Shown: positions 34,183 through 45,099 of the stretch, piece by piece
Numbering within the stretch: position 1 is the stretch's first letter
How the letters are laid out: every line of letters starts with the position of its first letter
Assembly: GCA_003194525.1 (NCBI GenBank)
Contig: NBIV01000244.1
Coordinates: 1-64,000 of the forward strand
Reading direction: 5' to 3'
DNA length: 64,000 nt
Source of the DNA: Gracilariopsis chorda
Taxonomy: Eukaryota; Rhodophyta; Florideophyceae; Gracilariales; Gracilariaceae
The notes under the pieces: model-generated
Told to the model about the DNA's origin: nothing
Seen by the model: the letters and a program-made list of their open reading frames with translations, nothing else
The model's database searches: none
Translations under genes and position numbers: made by a program

Positions 34183-34956
34183 GACGAGGACATCACCAAG
34201 AAGCTGTTTCCAAAGTCCACTGGGCCCTTCAAGGTACTTAAGTCCCTTGGGCACATGGTTACTATCGACCAAGATGGGCTTCAGGACACATTCACGATGG
34301 ACCGAGTCTCTCTGGCGCCACGCCCACCTTCAACTGAAACATTGGACTCGCGCGCTCTCCCTTCGTCCCAACCTCCACCCCCCATCCCTACGCAACCACT
34401 GGTAAATGCCCCTACGGTCCCTCTGGAACCACAGATCTCCGCGGATCCAGAAGGACCTTCCCCCGATGGCTACAGTCCCCTGGACGAAATGGTACTTCCT
34501 GAAGAAGTACCCGACCCTATGGAAACCCCCAACACTGTTCGTTCGAACGCTGACGGATTCGGTCCCCTCGACCGGATGGACCTACCGGAGGACGCCCGAA
34601 TGAACGACCAACGGGAGTATGTCGTCGACCGCATCGTCTCTGCTGGGCTCACCGACGATGGCAAAGTGCGCTACAAAGTCCGTTGGTATAGCTATGAGTC
34701 CAAGGACGATAATTGGCTTCCAAGGTCAGACATCCCGGATAAATTTGTGGCCCGCTATTGGTCAAAAACAGGCAACCCGGAGCGTGACCTTAAATTGGGG
34801 GGTATCCCTGGCCACAAATCTGCGCTAGCACGGGCCGAATCAGCCTCCACCCAATGGGAACACTGCTTTTGGCCATGGCGCCCGCAGAACCGCCTCCCAC
34901 GGTGCCTCACTCGCTGGCCGCAGGCCAGTTCTTCCGAAGGTTTACCGCGACAATGA
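34183..34956 (+). pseudogene. Element D integrase tail with chromodomain
   Basis: A Pro/Ser-rich linker (about 34320-34600) leads to EYVVDRIVSAGL and YKVRWYSYESKDDNWLP, a classical chromodomain with the aromatic RW.Y positions and the NW.P end. Chromodomains of chromovirus integrases bind methylated histone H3 and guide insertion to heterochromatin. This fits a locus densely filled with insertions. The frame ends at 34956. Confidence 0.9.
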
Positions 34957-35371
34957 CCCACTTGGACGCCACATAAGTCCGAAGTTCCTGGGTAATCAAG
35001 GCCAGAAACCTCAGGAACGAAGCGCGGACGGCTCACCTATAAGGACAGTGCATCAAAATCCCAGGGAGGTGTTTCAAAACCAACTTAGTGGTACTCAAGG
35101 GTTGAGATGAAGTCCAATAAAGCGCGACAGAGAAGACGCACACCTTGACGCTAGAAGGGCCAAGAAGGGAACCATAGTGTTTAATGAGGACTACTAGCCA
35201 TAAGGACGACCACTAGGACGACGCAGCTGGTTGAGAAGGGGATCTCGTGCGGGCGCGCTTGCGAGCCGGACTCCTGTCAGAAGAGGATGGAGCACCACCA
35301 GCGGACTCCGTGTCCAAAAGGTTAAGACCAAAGCGGTTGTCAAGGTCTGTCGCGACATGCTCGGACGACAC

Positions 35372-37544
35372 CTACGAGTTCTCCTCCAGGATGGTCTCTA
35401 AGGCGTCTTTGACCTCTTGGTTACGCTGAACCAGCGCGTGGTACCGCGAAGCCCGGCGAGCCCAGGATTGGGCTGAACGATAAGCCTCTACGATATCAGT
35501 GTGTTCAAGGATACCAAAGGACGTGCATACCTTCTTCAGGTCATCGAAGGCCATTGTAATGAACTCTGGAATGACCGGCACGGGAGGCGGAGGAGCGACA
35601 ACAGGGGCGGAAACCGTCATGGACGTACGAGGTGGGGAAGCCAAGGGACCGATGGACGCCTCTGGGGGATCTACCACGGCAATTTCATGCGGCAGCACGA
35701 AAGACGGCGCTACCGATGGGGCCGGTAGAGGAACTACCACCTGCTCCCATACTGGACAACGAAGACAATCTTCGTGAAACCCAATGGCCTGAGGATAGTA
35801 ATACGGCACTGACTGACGTGGCTTGTTCACGGGGACAGCCAGCAATGGTTTGGTCTTGTAGATGTTCCCGTCGTCATTGCCCAAAGGATGTCACAGGATC
35901 GGGAAGAAGGTGTCTGTGTCATAATCGTACCAAAGAAACCCGGGGGTCTGTGCCCAGTCGACCTGAAGGATATAATCCAATAGGGTGTCGGCCTCTTCAC
36001 TCTCGTACTTCGTACCCTGGACAATATTCTGCACGCCCAACTCACGGATGAGCGGGATCAAGGGCCGCGGAAGAGGCACGAGTCGGCCTTCAAGACTTGG
36101 AAGAACACGCTCGTTCCAGATAGGGCAGTCGGCCTTCCGGAAGTTAGCTTGGACCCCATAGCGGGCGGTATCCAGAAAGGCCATCAAACAGAACACGGCC
36201 AATTCGGCAAAAAGAACCTGCCAGGTCAGCCAGGGGAGACGTTTAGTGAAGTCCCTCTGGAGCTGATAGGTGTGGTAGGCCACCACGGACGGAGTAGGGA
36301 CCATAATGAGATTGGAAACGTGCCAGATGGCAGCCTCAGGTCCGGCGCTAAGTGACGGCAGCATGAGATATAGAGAAGACCTGCGGGACGGAGGCATATC
36401 GTGAAATTCCACTTGGTGCCAAAAGAAGAAGTACTTGAGGTTGGTTCGAATATGACCATCGGGTTCGATCATATCATTCCAATAGGTCCGGTTCGATAAC
36501 CAGTACAAGTGGTCTTATGGAGGTATGATGCAGACTAACCCCAGGAGGCTATGACCAGGGGGAGGAAAAGGGGCCTTAGGGTCGCCGTGCATCAAATACA
36601 AGTCCTCCAGGAGCTTGTTTACTCTCCATTGGTAATCAGACTCCTCGTCGCAGCGGACGAAGGGCATATCCAGTGAGACCACAGCACGGCAACGCGCAAC
36701 CGAACGGGCATCAGCAGGAAGGTGGAGCCAACGGTTGTACCAGGAGTCCTCTTGGGAGTTCTTCTTCGCACGGGCATAGTTGGGGATCGCAGCGAACCGC
36801 CGGGCGTCCAAGTATTGGTCAGCATACCACACGAACTCGGCGACCGAACTGGATAGATGGGTACTTTTCACGGCCAAGGATTCCGACCCAAAGTTTGGTC
36901 GTACTTGTCCCCGGGGTGGGCATATGCGCTGCTGGGGACCAAAGCCATGTTGGCCGAGTCTACAGTTATTGCCAACCGAGGGATACGCTCGAAGCCGTCA
37001 TAGTCCAAGAGGTAGCCATGGGAGCCCTTATATGCCCCTGAGGACATGGCGTAGACGCGATCGACAAGCCGTCACAGCGGACACGGCGCCAGGGGAGATG
37101 AACGGTCAGGAATCCGAAAGGCCAAGGGAATGCACCACGATCTACAGAAGGGGCAGGTATGGTGGATGAACCAAGGTGGTATGCGAAGAAAAGAGCAACC
37201 AGAAGGACGAGATAATCTAGAGGGAAGTATGAGCGTCCGCGCCAGGGGTCGGTGAAATGTAGCAGCACGAGGAGCGCCCCGCAATTGAGACTCAATAGTT
37301 ATTGCGGCCCCCTCGTAGGCGACCACTGGCATGGTTGCAGCCACGTGCCACTTGCCAAAAAGCAGCCAAATGGACGCAAACCGTTACCGCCGCCGTATGT
37401 GCTGTGGAAGGGCCGACCAGCCATTTCAACCAGGAGGCGAGAGACCTGATCGGGGAAGAGGACGCGAGAACAACAACCACATTGGGCGGGAGTAAAGAAC
37501 GCCAGCGGAAGAAAAGGATAGCTCACCGACGTGGAAGTGGCCAA
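35372..37544 (-). other. Antisense reading frame(s) in the 3' region of element D
   Basis: Between the chromodomain and the 3' LTR a protein-like frame runs opposite to gag-pol. The main part (36877 down to 35372) is a single phase of about 500 codons with only a couple of breaks. Content looks protein-like: YNRWLHLPADARSVARCRA, LKYFFFWHQVEFHDMPP, TPGFLWYDYDTDTFFPIL, then a Pro/Val-rich stretch and a charged C-terminus. Short frames further upstream (to 37544) include a possible membrane segment, YLVLLVALFFAYHLGSS. I do not recognise the family. Antisense ORFs between pol and the 3' LTR are known in some plant LTR elements. A captured host or viral gene is the main alternative. Confidence 0.55.
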
Positions 37545-37560
37545 CGGGACGTCGGATCTT

Positions 37561-37571
37561 AAGGGGGGAGG
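37561..37571 (+). promoter_or_regulatory. Element D polypurine tract
   Basis: AAGGGGGGAGG, two bases before a TG that starts the putative 3' LTR. It resembles the tract of element B (53338-53348, AAGAAGGGGGG). Confidence 0.75.
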
Positions 37572-37573
37572 TC

Positions 37574-38098
37574 TGTAGGAGAATGAACATTGGGCAGGTG
37601 CAGTGGTGAAGTAACCATGGGGCTGGGGCGGCAGATGTCAGAACATTGCTGGCTGACATATTCCACGTGGCCAAGCTGGGTGCCTATGCAGGAGATACGA
37701 GGGGACAATGCGAGTGCCAAGGCCCTGTGGCCATAGGTTTTATTATGTAGCTAATTTTATGTAATTTGCTAGGATAGTGTCCGGATGTCAGAGTGCCTCG
37801 CCAGCCATATAGCTTAGCTCGAGTGCCGCCGATCTCTGGAGCGTAAAGACAAGCAACCTCACCGTTTTCTTGCCGCCATATGCAGCCAGTAGGACTCCAA
37901 AGGCCTCCAAGCCATCGCTACCATTATCCCGACCTGTAGGGACTTGAGATAGTGCCCGCCCATTGCGTCTCGCTGCCAGCTGGTGCCCGCGTCACTAGTA
38001 GACCCAGTGGATTGTCACCACAGTGGTTGGCTCTCTGTCGCTACTAACCTCTAGTAGACTAGTACCCCAGTTGGCCAAAGGACATAGTATTCTACTAC
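37574..38098 (+). repeat. Putative element D 3' LTR (about 525 bp)
   Basis: It starts TGTAGGAG after the polypurine tract and ends TACTACA at the junction with copia sequence. TG...CA ends and position support an LTR, but no second copy is visible in the window, so the call rests on context. Confidence 0.6.
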
Positions 38099-38345
38099 AC
38101 TCCGGTTGTATCGAGATATGCGTTGCAAGATTTGCCCTTCGGTTGATCGCTTTTATCTGTACAACATCATGAGCGGTATGATGAATTCTGATTTGGGTTG
38201 AAAATCAGGCGGGAGGCATTGGATACGGTTATGTCCGTCAATGTTACTTAGTTCCTCGTTTTGTGCCTGTCTCCATAGGTTTGCGTACAGGTACTTGCAG
38301 GCTTTTTGTAGATTGGAGGGGTTGGAGTTCATTAGTTGGTCTCGG
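38099..38345 (-). pseudogene. Copia reverse transcriptase, proximal part
   Basis: The minus strand reads LWRQAQNEELSNIDGH then KRSTEGQILQRISRYNR, the copia blocks that precede the first catalytic Asp of RT. It stops at the edge of element D. The following copia block (NGGSPMR) is found at 22205 on the far side of the inserted elements. Confidence 0.7.
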
Positions 38346-39184
38346 TTCTTGCTTTGAATGCCGTGCTGGTTAGGTACGTGAGATCATTGTATGTGGGATC
38401 ATTAGATTTGTGGTAGAGATGAAAGTCGGTTGATCTTATTATTTGGTATAGTTCGGTACGTAGATTGAGAATTGTAACATGTGTCAATGAGGTTGCGTAA
38501 ATGTACCTTGCTGGGTCCGCTCGGGTTTCCAGTTTCTTTTTAGGGGCGTAGACGGGTACGTGTTAGATTTAGTTACTATTTTACCCTTCTTTCGGTAAAG
38601 TTGGCGCCAGCATCAGTTCTAACGTGTCTACTTTTCCTACTTGTATTCTACTCTATCTCCTGAAGAGATCAGCTACATATATAACATACCTATCTGGCCT
38701 CATAGCCGAATTGATATCTTTTGTGCCATACTGTCAATATGACTCGACAACATGCTTATGTCAGAAAGCCCCTACCAACCACGTGGACAAAGTTGGCTTC
38801 AAAATACACGTCGCCTACTACTTATAACGTTGAAAAAACACCTCACACGCTACAGCAATGATTAAAGGGTCATGGAAGATTCCCGAGAGATCCGTGCCAA
38901 GTCATCATGGGCACTCTAAATTTATGGGAGGTCATCAAGGCCCTTTCTGTTGGTGATACTTGCCAAGTCACAGAACAAGTAATCAGCTGGGGAACTCGCA
39001 AAGTCATCAAAAGGCTAGATCTGCCATTGAGCCCGGTAAACCACCCACATATGGAGGCCAACGAGAAGACCAAGCATAATGCCGTTAAACACGGACGATT
39101 TATCATTGACTAGTGGTACTGTTAGAACTAGGCCAGGCCCTCTATGTAAACCCCGGTAGATGCTTCGAACTTCAACTCGGATCA
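38346..39184 (-). other. Copia central region with an unexplained interior of about 0.55 kb
   Basis: This covers the integrase-to-RT linker, which is poorly conserved in copia elements. The part from about 38570 to 39115 has a different, more AT-rich look and is bounded by TGTTAGATTT and TGTTAGAACT words. It could be a small foreign insertion. No product is recognised. Confidence 0.35.
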
Positions 39185-40362
39185 TCACCATCGACCTCCA
39201 ACCATTCTCAACGATTGACACTCTGTTCCTAACAGTACGGTGCTTACTTTCCCGAATGTATATAATTGTTGAAAGCGTGGTACGTTGTTGTACCAGAGTC
39301 GATATGGAGATATGTTCCAGGTAGCGTGATGCATGAGTTTGTTCCTAAAAAATGTGTCGCGTGCTGCATACTCCCAATAGGTGTCTTCTAGTTGTGCCGT
39401 CTTGAGTAGAGCTCGCACTGCATTCATGATGGTTCGATTCAGCCTTTCTGCGATTCCAGTTAATGAGGTTGGTGTGGTTTGAGGAGGTGATGAGTCACGT
39501 GATGTTTGTTGTAGATTGGTTTCATGGTACCCGATAGGTATTCCTTCGATAAATGACTATATAAAAGTCTCGTATGGGAAGTTGCCTATGATTCTTAATG
39601 TATTGCAGAGTATTGTCGACATGTTGCTGTATTTCATTCAGATCTTTTATGAAGTATGATAGGGCAAAATAACCGGTTCCACAGACGAATAATATCATAT
39701 GATTGTTTCCATGACCTGATGTTGGCTTGATGGGGCCGCACGTGTCGGAACTGACATATGCTCCCAGCTCGTACTGATTTTCGGTACGTTTGTGTGGTGC
39801 AGGATGTAATTTGGCATGTTCACGGGCGCTGCATGTGATGCGCGTGTCTTTTGGTAGTGTGCAGGGCATGATGGGTACTTGCCTCTTGTTTGTTGTTAGT
39901 GCCAGTTTGTGTGGGTGGGCATGGCTGAGGCGTATATACAAATTTTGTATGGCGAGATGAACGTTGGATTGTCTTTGCTGCAGCTGTCGGTTGGACTGTT
40001 TGCAAAGTGTGGTGAGTGTCGGGTTGTTGGTTTTTGCAGACCTCACTGGAGGTGGGTATGTTGTGTGCTTGTTTTTCGTTGATGTGTTTCTTGTTGCTGT
40101 TGTCCTGGGCTGTGATGTGATGTCGTTGCCGAGGTTGTGGACCTTTTTTACCTATTGGAAGTGTGCGTGCTGTTTGTGCATTGGGGCATGGTGTGGGAGT
40201 TTTGCGTATGCTATATTGATGACCGTACCAGGTCACTGTGGCGATAAATGCTGGGGGTTTGAGAATGTGGTTATGATGTAACCCTGCTAAACGGTGAAGG
40301 CCATATCGTTTTGCTAGGTCCTTAACGCACGGGAAAATATATCTTAGTGACGGGTTCGCCAT
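39185..40362 (-). pseudogene. Copia integrase region
   Basis: Blocks seen are HAKLHPAPHKRTENQYELG, VSSDTCGPIKPTSGHGNNHM with the first catalytic region, FALSYFIKDLNEIQQHVDN, and near the C-terminus YWEYAARDTFFRNKLMHHA, SPYRLWYNNVP and YTFGKV, which match the copia integrase end. Integrase upstream of RT defines the Ty1/copia order. It is broken in several places. Confidence 0.75.
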
Positions 40363-40403
40363 TGCATTTGCGGAAATGGTCTTATTGAGCTTGGTTCGCA
40401 GTT

Positions 40404-41488
40404 TTATGGTTCCACTGTGTGTGCACGGGTTTGGTTTTCAGTAGCTGACTGTGTTAGAATGCGAGGTTGCAGGGTTTGGATGTGGGGATAGCGTTTTGTG
40501 ATGTGTGTGGAGTGTGTCACACTATCCAGGATGAACGTACCTGTTTTGTCCGTGTCGGCTTGTGAGATGACGTCGACTGGAGGCTTCTGATGCGAGAGTT
40601 GTGGCGCCTTGAGGGGGGCATATTGGATTGGGTGAGGGAGCTGTACTGTCCAATGTGTTTGTAGTGGGCTCGTGGTTGGTTGTTGCGTTGGTTGGGGTTG
40701 TTGAGGTCCCTGCATTGGGCGTCGGTGTGATTGCAGCGGACTCCTAGAGAGCGGTGATAGGAGCATAATTGCTTTTGTGAGAGTAGGCAGTAGCGATATA
40801 CAGTGGTCGTCTGTATTGGGGGCGTGAGTGAAGGCTTGTTCGCTGTGGTCTGTTGTCCCCGGCGAAGCGTGATGTGCTTGGGATTGAAAATGAAGCGGTG
40901 CCTGTTGGCTCGTAAGAGTTCAGAAGTGACTTGAATACTGGAGTGAGATGGCAGATCGTGCTGGATTGTTAAAGAGAATATGCCTGAGTATTAGAGTAAG
41001 CGTGGTCTGTTTCTTGAGTCCTTGTATGATGAAATTGAAGGTGGGGTCTTCGTCGGCAATGTTGGAATATCGGGCTGCGACTATTTTCTGGCGTACTGCC
41101 ATGTGCTTTTTGAGGTAAGGGTCTGCGTCGGACGGGACTCGGAGGTTTATGTTTTCGGCTTCTGTTTTGAGAAATTTGTGATCCTCTTTGGTGGACTGGT
41201 TGATATACTGGAATGTCTTCCGAATGAGATCGTATGGAGTTGGTTCTTCTCCTGGAACTAGAAGGAGACCTACGATGTCGATAGATACACTACTAAGGGC
41301 GGCTGAAAGTAGTCTGTTTCCCGAGTTTGGAAGTTTTCAACTGCAGTTTCGTCTGTAGGGGGAGTGGGACTACCATTAATGTGGGGTAGAGCTTTGATGG
41401 TGGCTGTGTAAGTTTTAAGACCTAGGTACCAAAATGCATAGTTGCTGCTGTCTAATTCTGGGACATTTGCGGTCTTTTCTGAGTCCAT
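40404..41488 (-). pseudogene. Copia gag and protease region
   Basis: The ATG at 41488 starts MDSEKTANVPELDSSNYAFW, the LDxxNYxxW start typical of copia Gag, followed by LGLKTYTATIKALPHI. Downstream stretches to about 40404 are Gln/Pro-rich and poorly preserved, so protease cannot be placed with confidence. Confidence 0.65.
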
Positions 41489-41676
41489 AGTGTGTGACAG
41501 TGAGAAAGTAATGTGTTGTGTTGTGTCTCATGGTTGGTTAGTGTCGTTGAATGTCAGGATGGCATTGGAATATAGTTCTTGTATAGCAGGGTCCTAACGT
41601 AGTTTGCGTCCTAGACGTCGGGTGAGTCTTTGATCGTTGATAACCGCTGTGTGGTGGAATTGGGGAGGGTGAAGCC

Positions 41677-41694
41677 AGCGTCGGTTTCATAACC
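41677..41694 (-). promoter_or_regulatory. Copia primer binding site of tRNA-Met half-molecule type
   Basis: The plus strand reads AGCGTCGGTTTCATAACC, which looks like the D-stem side and anticodon arm of a tRNA with CAU anticodon. It touches the LTR start TGTG at 41695. On the sense strand this gives GGTTATGAAACCGACGCT directly after the LTR. Drosophila copia uses an internal initiator tRNA-Met fragment with a GGTTATGGG-type site, so a half-tRNA primer is the likely mechanism here. Confidence 0.65.
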
Positions 41695-41790
41695 TGTGAT
41701 TGGAGTGCCCTGACTTCCTTTTTTTACGTTCTCGTCGTCCTTTTCCAGCTCAAGTACTGTTTTTCTTTCAATGTTTTCACACAATGAGCG
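41695..41790 (-). repeat. Copia 5' LTR, partial
   Basis: TGTGATTGGAGTGCCCTGAC aligns with the 3' LTR at 20654. Similarity fades near 41787, so the outer part of the LTR is lost or strongly diverged. Confidence 0.7.
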
Positions 41791-42719
41791 CTTAAAATGA
41801 TCTGCTTCCTTTCAGAAAGGTTTTTTTTTCATGGAGCAGTGCAGATATTTGAGCTTTTTTGTTTGGGGTCAAGAAATTAGTTCTTGCCATTTTTAACGCT
41901 ATGAACAACATAAGCGTGAAAGGAACTACTGACAGTAACAGGTAATAAAGACTATGAGGCATAATATTTGAGTTTTGAGAAAATTCTGCTTTTCTCGTGG
42001 CATATTTCATATATGCAGATGAAGGCAATTTATCATCTTGTTTCCATATAGGCTGATGCAACTTAGGAAGCTGAGCATTTGCTGTGGTGAGGTCTCACTT
42101 CAAAATACACGTATCCAAAACTGTAAACTGGAACAAAGGGTTGTCTGGAACAGAATCCAAGACCTTTCCCCAAACTAGATCGCTGGTAAAAGTGCTAGAA
42201 TTACAAGAGCTTAGTCCTTCTGAGATGAGTTCTGATGAGACCAACTTATGCTAGACCCCTTGAATTTCATGTCATACATTCTATAGTCCTTCAATTCATC
42301 CTCCAACATCTTCACACACCACACGATATCTCCCAACTCTTTCTACTCTCAGATACCATAGCAACAGTTCAAACCAAATCTGTAGCCACTCAAAACATTT
42401 CAAAAATAACGCGGTGCCAAACCGATGACAGATTGACCAACCTCAAGCTCATATCGGTATCATACTTAACCTCGGTGTAGTTTCAGTACGAAATCAACAC
42501 GTGCCTAATGACCTCTCCAACTATACGATACACGACAATTATGGTCACTCACTCTATGCACCGACAATCCGCTGCGATTAAGAAGCGCTGCGAATGCGAA
42601 ACCTTACTAACACAGCAACGCCAACAAGCTTTCACATTCACGCAAAACTGAAAAAGCCTCTGCTATGTTTCTTCTTTCACCAATCTATCATTTGACACTG
42701 CTCATTTTCTAAGAGAAGC
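41791..42719. other. Stretch without firm features, upstream of pogo-like remnant
   Basis: No convincing gene. It may include degraded N-terminal sequence of the pogo-like element that becomes recognisable at about 42720. Confidence 0.45.
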
Positions 42720-44176
42720 AATAGAAATTGCAACAAAAACCGCTACTCAGTATCGAGAAAATGTCTACAATTTGCGTTTTGGTCGACCAACAATACGTAC
42801 CGAACATGAAGAGCAGTTGATTGTGGACTGTTTCAACTTTGTGGCATTCAAAGTAATTGTAGCAACAACTGAAGTTCTCATAACTATTACCAGTAAAATT
42901 GGAACGCTTGACCGAAGATATTTTCTAATGGCTACCTTTCAGATAATTCGGTAGGCACACTTAGTGCACGACATCATGAAATAACTCTGTGTAAAGAAGA
43001 GAATTAACACCTTTCGAAAATTATGGCAGAAAACCCGCACTATGTTGAAAGCTTTGTTCGAGCCCTAAAAGAGTGAAAACAAAACGAAGTATTATTGTCA
43101 GCTCCAGATCGAATGTGGGATATGGACGAAAGAACAGCTTGCGGAGGGTATGGAAAGCACCATTAGGCATCGGTTTCGTCCTTGACTCATAGCGAGAGTC
43201 TCATTACGTCACTCTCAAAGCCAGGGAAGCACTTGACTGATGGCATCATTGCCTCAGCTGCTGGAAAAGTGCTTCCACTCTTTCCCATTTTTGCGGGAGA
43301 GAATAATACGATGGGTTGGTAGTACCGGCTTCTGTTGAAGATATTGAAAGATCCAACAGGGACACGGCAACTGGTTGACATTTGAAGATTGGTTTCCTAG
43401 CCATTCTTTGTTTTGGACCATAAACAACGGTTCAATGAAAATAGAAGCCATAGATTACGTTATGATTCATAATATCCACGCGAAAAGAAAACTGAAACCA
43501 AGTCACAACGTGCTGCTCCTGCTTGACGGGCACAAATCACGAAATGACTTGGAGTGGTTATAGAAAGCAAAGCTTTTCGATATCCAAGTTTTTCAAATTG
43601 TGGCGAGTACTTTGCACTCGCAAAACGTGCGACAAACCAATCAACCATATATTCGAAAAAACAATCATCGGTATGCATGACTACCTGAAGAAACTCTTGT
43701 ACTTTGACTTCTTAGATGTAGGTATGCCACTAAAGCTAGCCATTGCGAAGTACTGAGAGTTATCAAAATCTGTAGAAGACAAATCATTTGTAGATGTTGG
43801 AATGTTTCCAATAAATATCTGGGTTGTGGAATTGGGGCGGAACAAATATATGCCAAATCAGATCTCAAAAGCTGCAAGAACGAACAGCTTTAAAGTGCGT
43901 AGAACAATACGTCAAATGTAGAAATTGAAAGCCATATTTGAGAATGAGACACCACCATCGAAAGCTTGGAATTATTTGGCGGCATACGTGAAGAAAGCAA
44001 ATCATGCAGAAGATATAATTGAAGAGTGCTCGCCCAACAAAAATTGGATACTTAAATATGTGATCGCAGTTTGATCTCGTTTAAGCCCATCATCGACAGG
44101 AATACCTGCATATGAGACGCATGGAGACATAATCGCAGCGAAGAAGAGAAGATTGGAAGATGCTGATATGGAGCAA
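42720..44176 (+). pseudogene. Second pogo-like transposase, proximal part
   Basis: RFGRPTIRTEHEEQLIVDC marks the region after the helix-turn-helix of pogo/jerky transposases. Further on, TDGIIASAAGKVLPLFPIFA, then HNVLLLLDGHKSRND with the second catalytic Asp, match DDE_1. AAKKRRLEDADMEQ lies at the very end, just before element B. The reading frame changes several times and has several stops, so the copy is old. The gene continues after element B at 54297. It is a different copy from the one at 8197-9416. Confidence 0.7.
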
Positions 44177-45082
44177 TGAGTATGGGCGTACCGTCTAGGC
44201 GAGGTGGATCATGAATGACTCAGTACCGACGTAGAAGCGATTCAAGTCAGGTACGAGTGTACCCTTTAAAACTTTGGGTGAAATTCGATACGAAATTTTT
44301 TTGGTAATTTTGGAACCTTCAAGGGTGATTTCTATAATATCTTAAGTAAATGGACGCGTGGTACCCGTATGAACATTATTCATGGCTGCCATGATTCACA
44401 CGTGTCGTGTTTCGTCGTGGCGGTCCATGCTGCCCATTGACACGAACAAATGGACCACACGTGTGGCACACTACACTAGGAGTATTTTTAGTTGGAATCT
44501 GACCCGATAGTACTTAAAGGAGGACGGCCCTGCCGTTTCATTCTGAAGGAAATTTAAGCTCTTACTCGGCTCTGCGTTCATCTCCTTTGCCAAGTGACTA
44601 GTCTCGTTTCTGGGGTTTCAATGCGTTTGGTCTCGTTACACTCACCCGCAAAGTATCAACAAGGACCACTGAAATGTCCTACCTTGTTGTTTCTACCAGT
44701 GTTCACTGTTTTTACCGTATTGGTTGCTTTTTATTGTAAGATACGTGCTGGCTGTATAAGCAAAACCCTCACTGCCGCTTCTCTTTCGGCTTTCCGCACG
44801 ATCCGCTGGGTAGTCTCTTTTTCCATGGTTTTTCCCCCCTTTTTCGGTTTTCTCTTTGGAATCTCCGTGGACCATAACACCACTCACATGGACCTGTGCG
44901 ATACCTTGAACAGCTATCAGTCAGATTCTCGGCACACCTATGTCTGTATAGCAAGCAGTCGTCTCGCTTTTACACCCGAACACCTTGTGGTAGGGAAGAC
45001 CCTGTCGCTGTGCCTACCTTGCAAGAGACCAACGCCGCGAACACCTTGGGAGGATCTCCCGCCTAGCGATATTGCTCCACCA
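44177..45082 (+). repeat. Element B 5' LTR
   Basis: Starts TGAGTATGGGCGTACC and ends near ATTGCTCCACCA. Matches 53361-54296 over its length, for example CACACGTGTGGCACAC, AGTACTTAA..GG and GACGGCCCTGCCGTTTCA-like stretches. Confidence 0.85.
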
Positions 45083-45083
45083 G

Positions 45084-45099
45084 TGGTCTCCTGACATAG
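45084..45099 (+). promoter_or_regulatory. Element B primer binding site
   Basis: TGGTCTCCTGACATAG directly after the 5' LTR, the same site as in A and C. Confidence 0.75.

Larger units (their letters stand above)
28342..38098 (+). mobile_element. Ty3/gypsy chromovirus D (fossil; no 5' LTR recognised)
   Basis: The order is gag (28381), protease, reverse transcriptase, RNase H, integrase, chromodomain (about 34610-34770), a 2.6-kb 3' region with an antisense reading frame, a polypurine tract (37561-37571) and a putative 3' LTR (37574-38098). The right edge abuts copia sequence directly. On the left, a possible primer site TGGCTCTAAAGC (about 28355) lies 14 bases from the Helitron H2 end; no copy of the 3' LTR sequence was found there. 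The gene order and chromodomain place it among chromoviruses. It has about ten breaks and is of moderate age. Its gag resembles that of element A. Confidence 0.85.
20654..41790 (-). mobile_element. Ty1/copia LTR retrotransposon (fossil) split by about 15.9 kb of other elements
   Basis: Read on the minus strand it has a 5' LTR remnant (41695-41790), a tRNA-Met half-molecule primer site (41677-41694), gag (41488 downward), integrase (40362-39185), the start of reverse transcriptase (38345-38099), then the foreign block 22206-38098, then the rest of reverse transcriptase and RNase H (22205-20801) and the 3' LTR (20654-20798). Integrase before RT is diagnostic of copia. Without the insertion the element is about 5.2 kb. 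It has many breaks and is older than both insertions within it. Confidence 0.85.

Noticed and set aside
35216-35230. CGACGCAGCTGG, resembling CGACGCAACTGG at 28348-28359, as a clue to D LTR ends
   Set aside because: The flanking sequences do not align on either side, so the match looks accidental.
38907-39113. Open 68-codon plus-strand frame inside the copia element
   Set aside because: Antisense to copia, no recognisable motif, and of a length expected by chance.
41677-41694. A tRNA-Met-like stretch that might suggest a tRNA gene
   Set aside because: Only the anticodon arm is present, there is no acceptor or T arm, and it sits exactly at the LTR edge; it is better explained as a primer binding site.
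41792-42061. Minus-strand frame with a hydrophobic segment
   Set aside because: No family resemblance and no continuation; the hydrophobic run can arise from AT-rich sequence.
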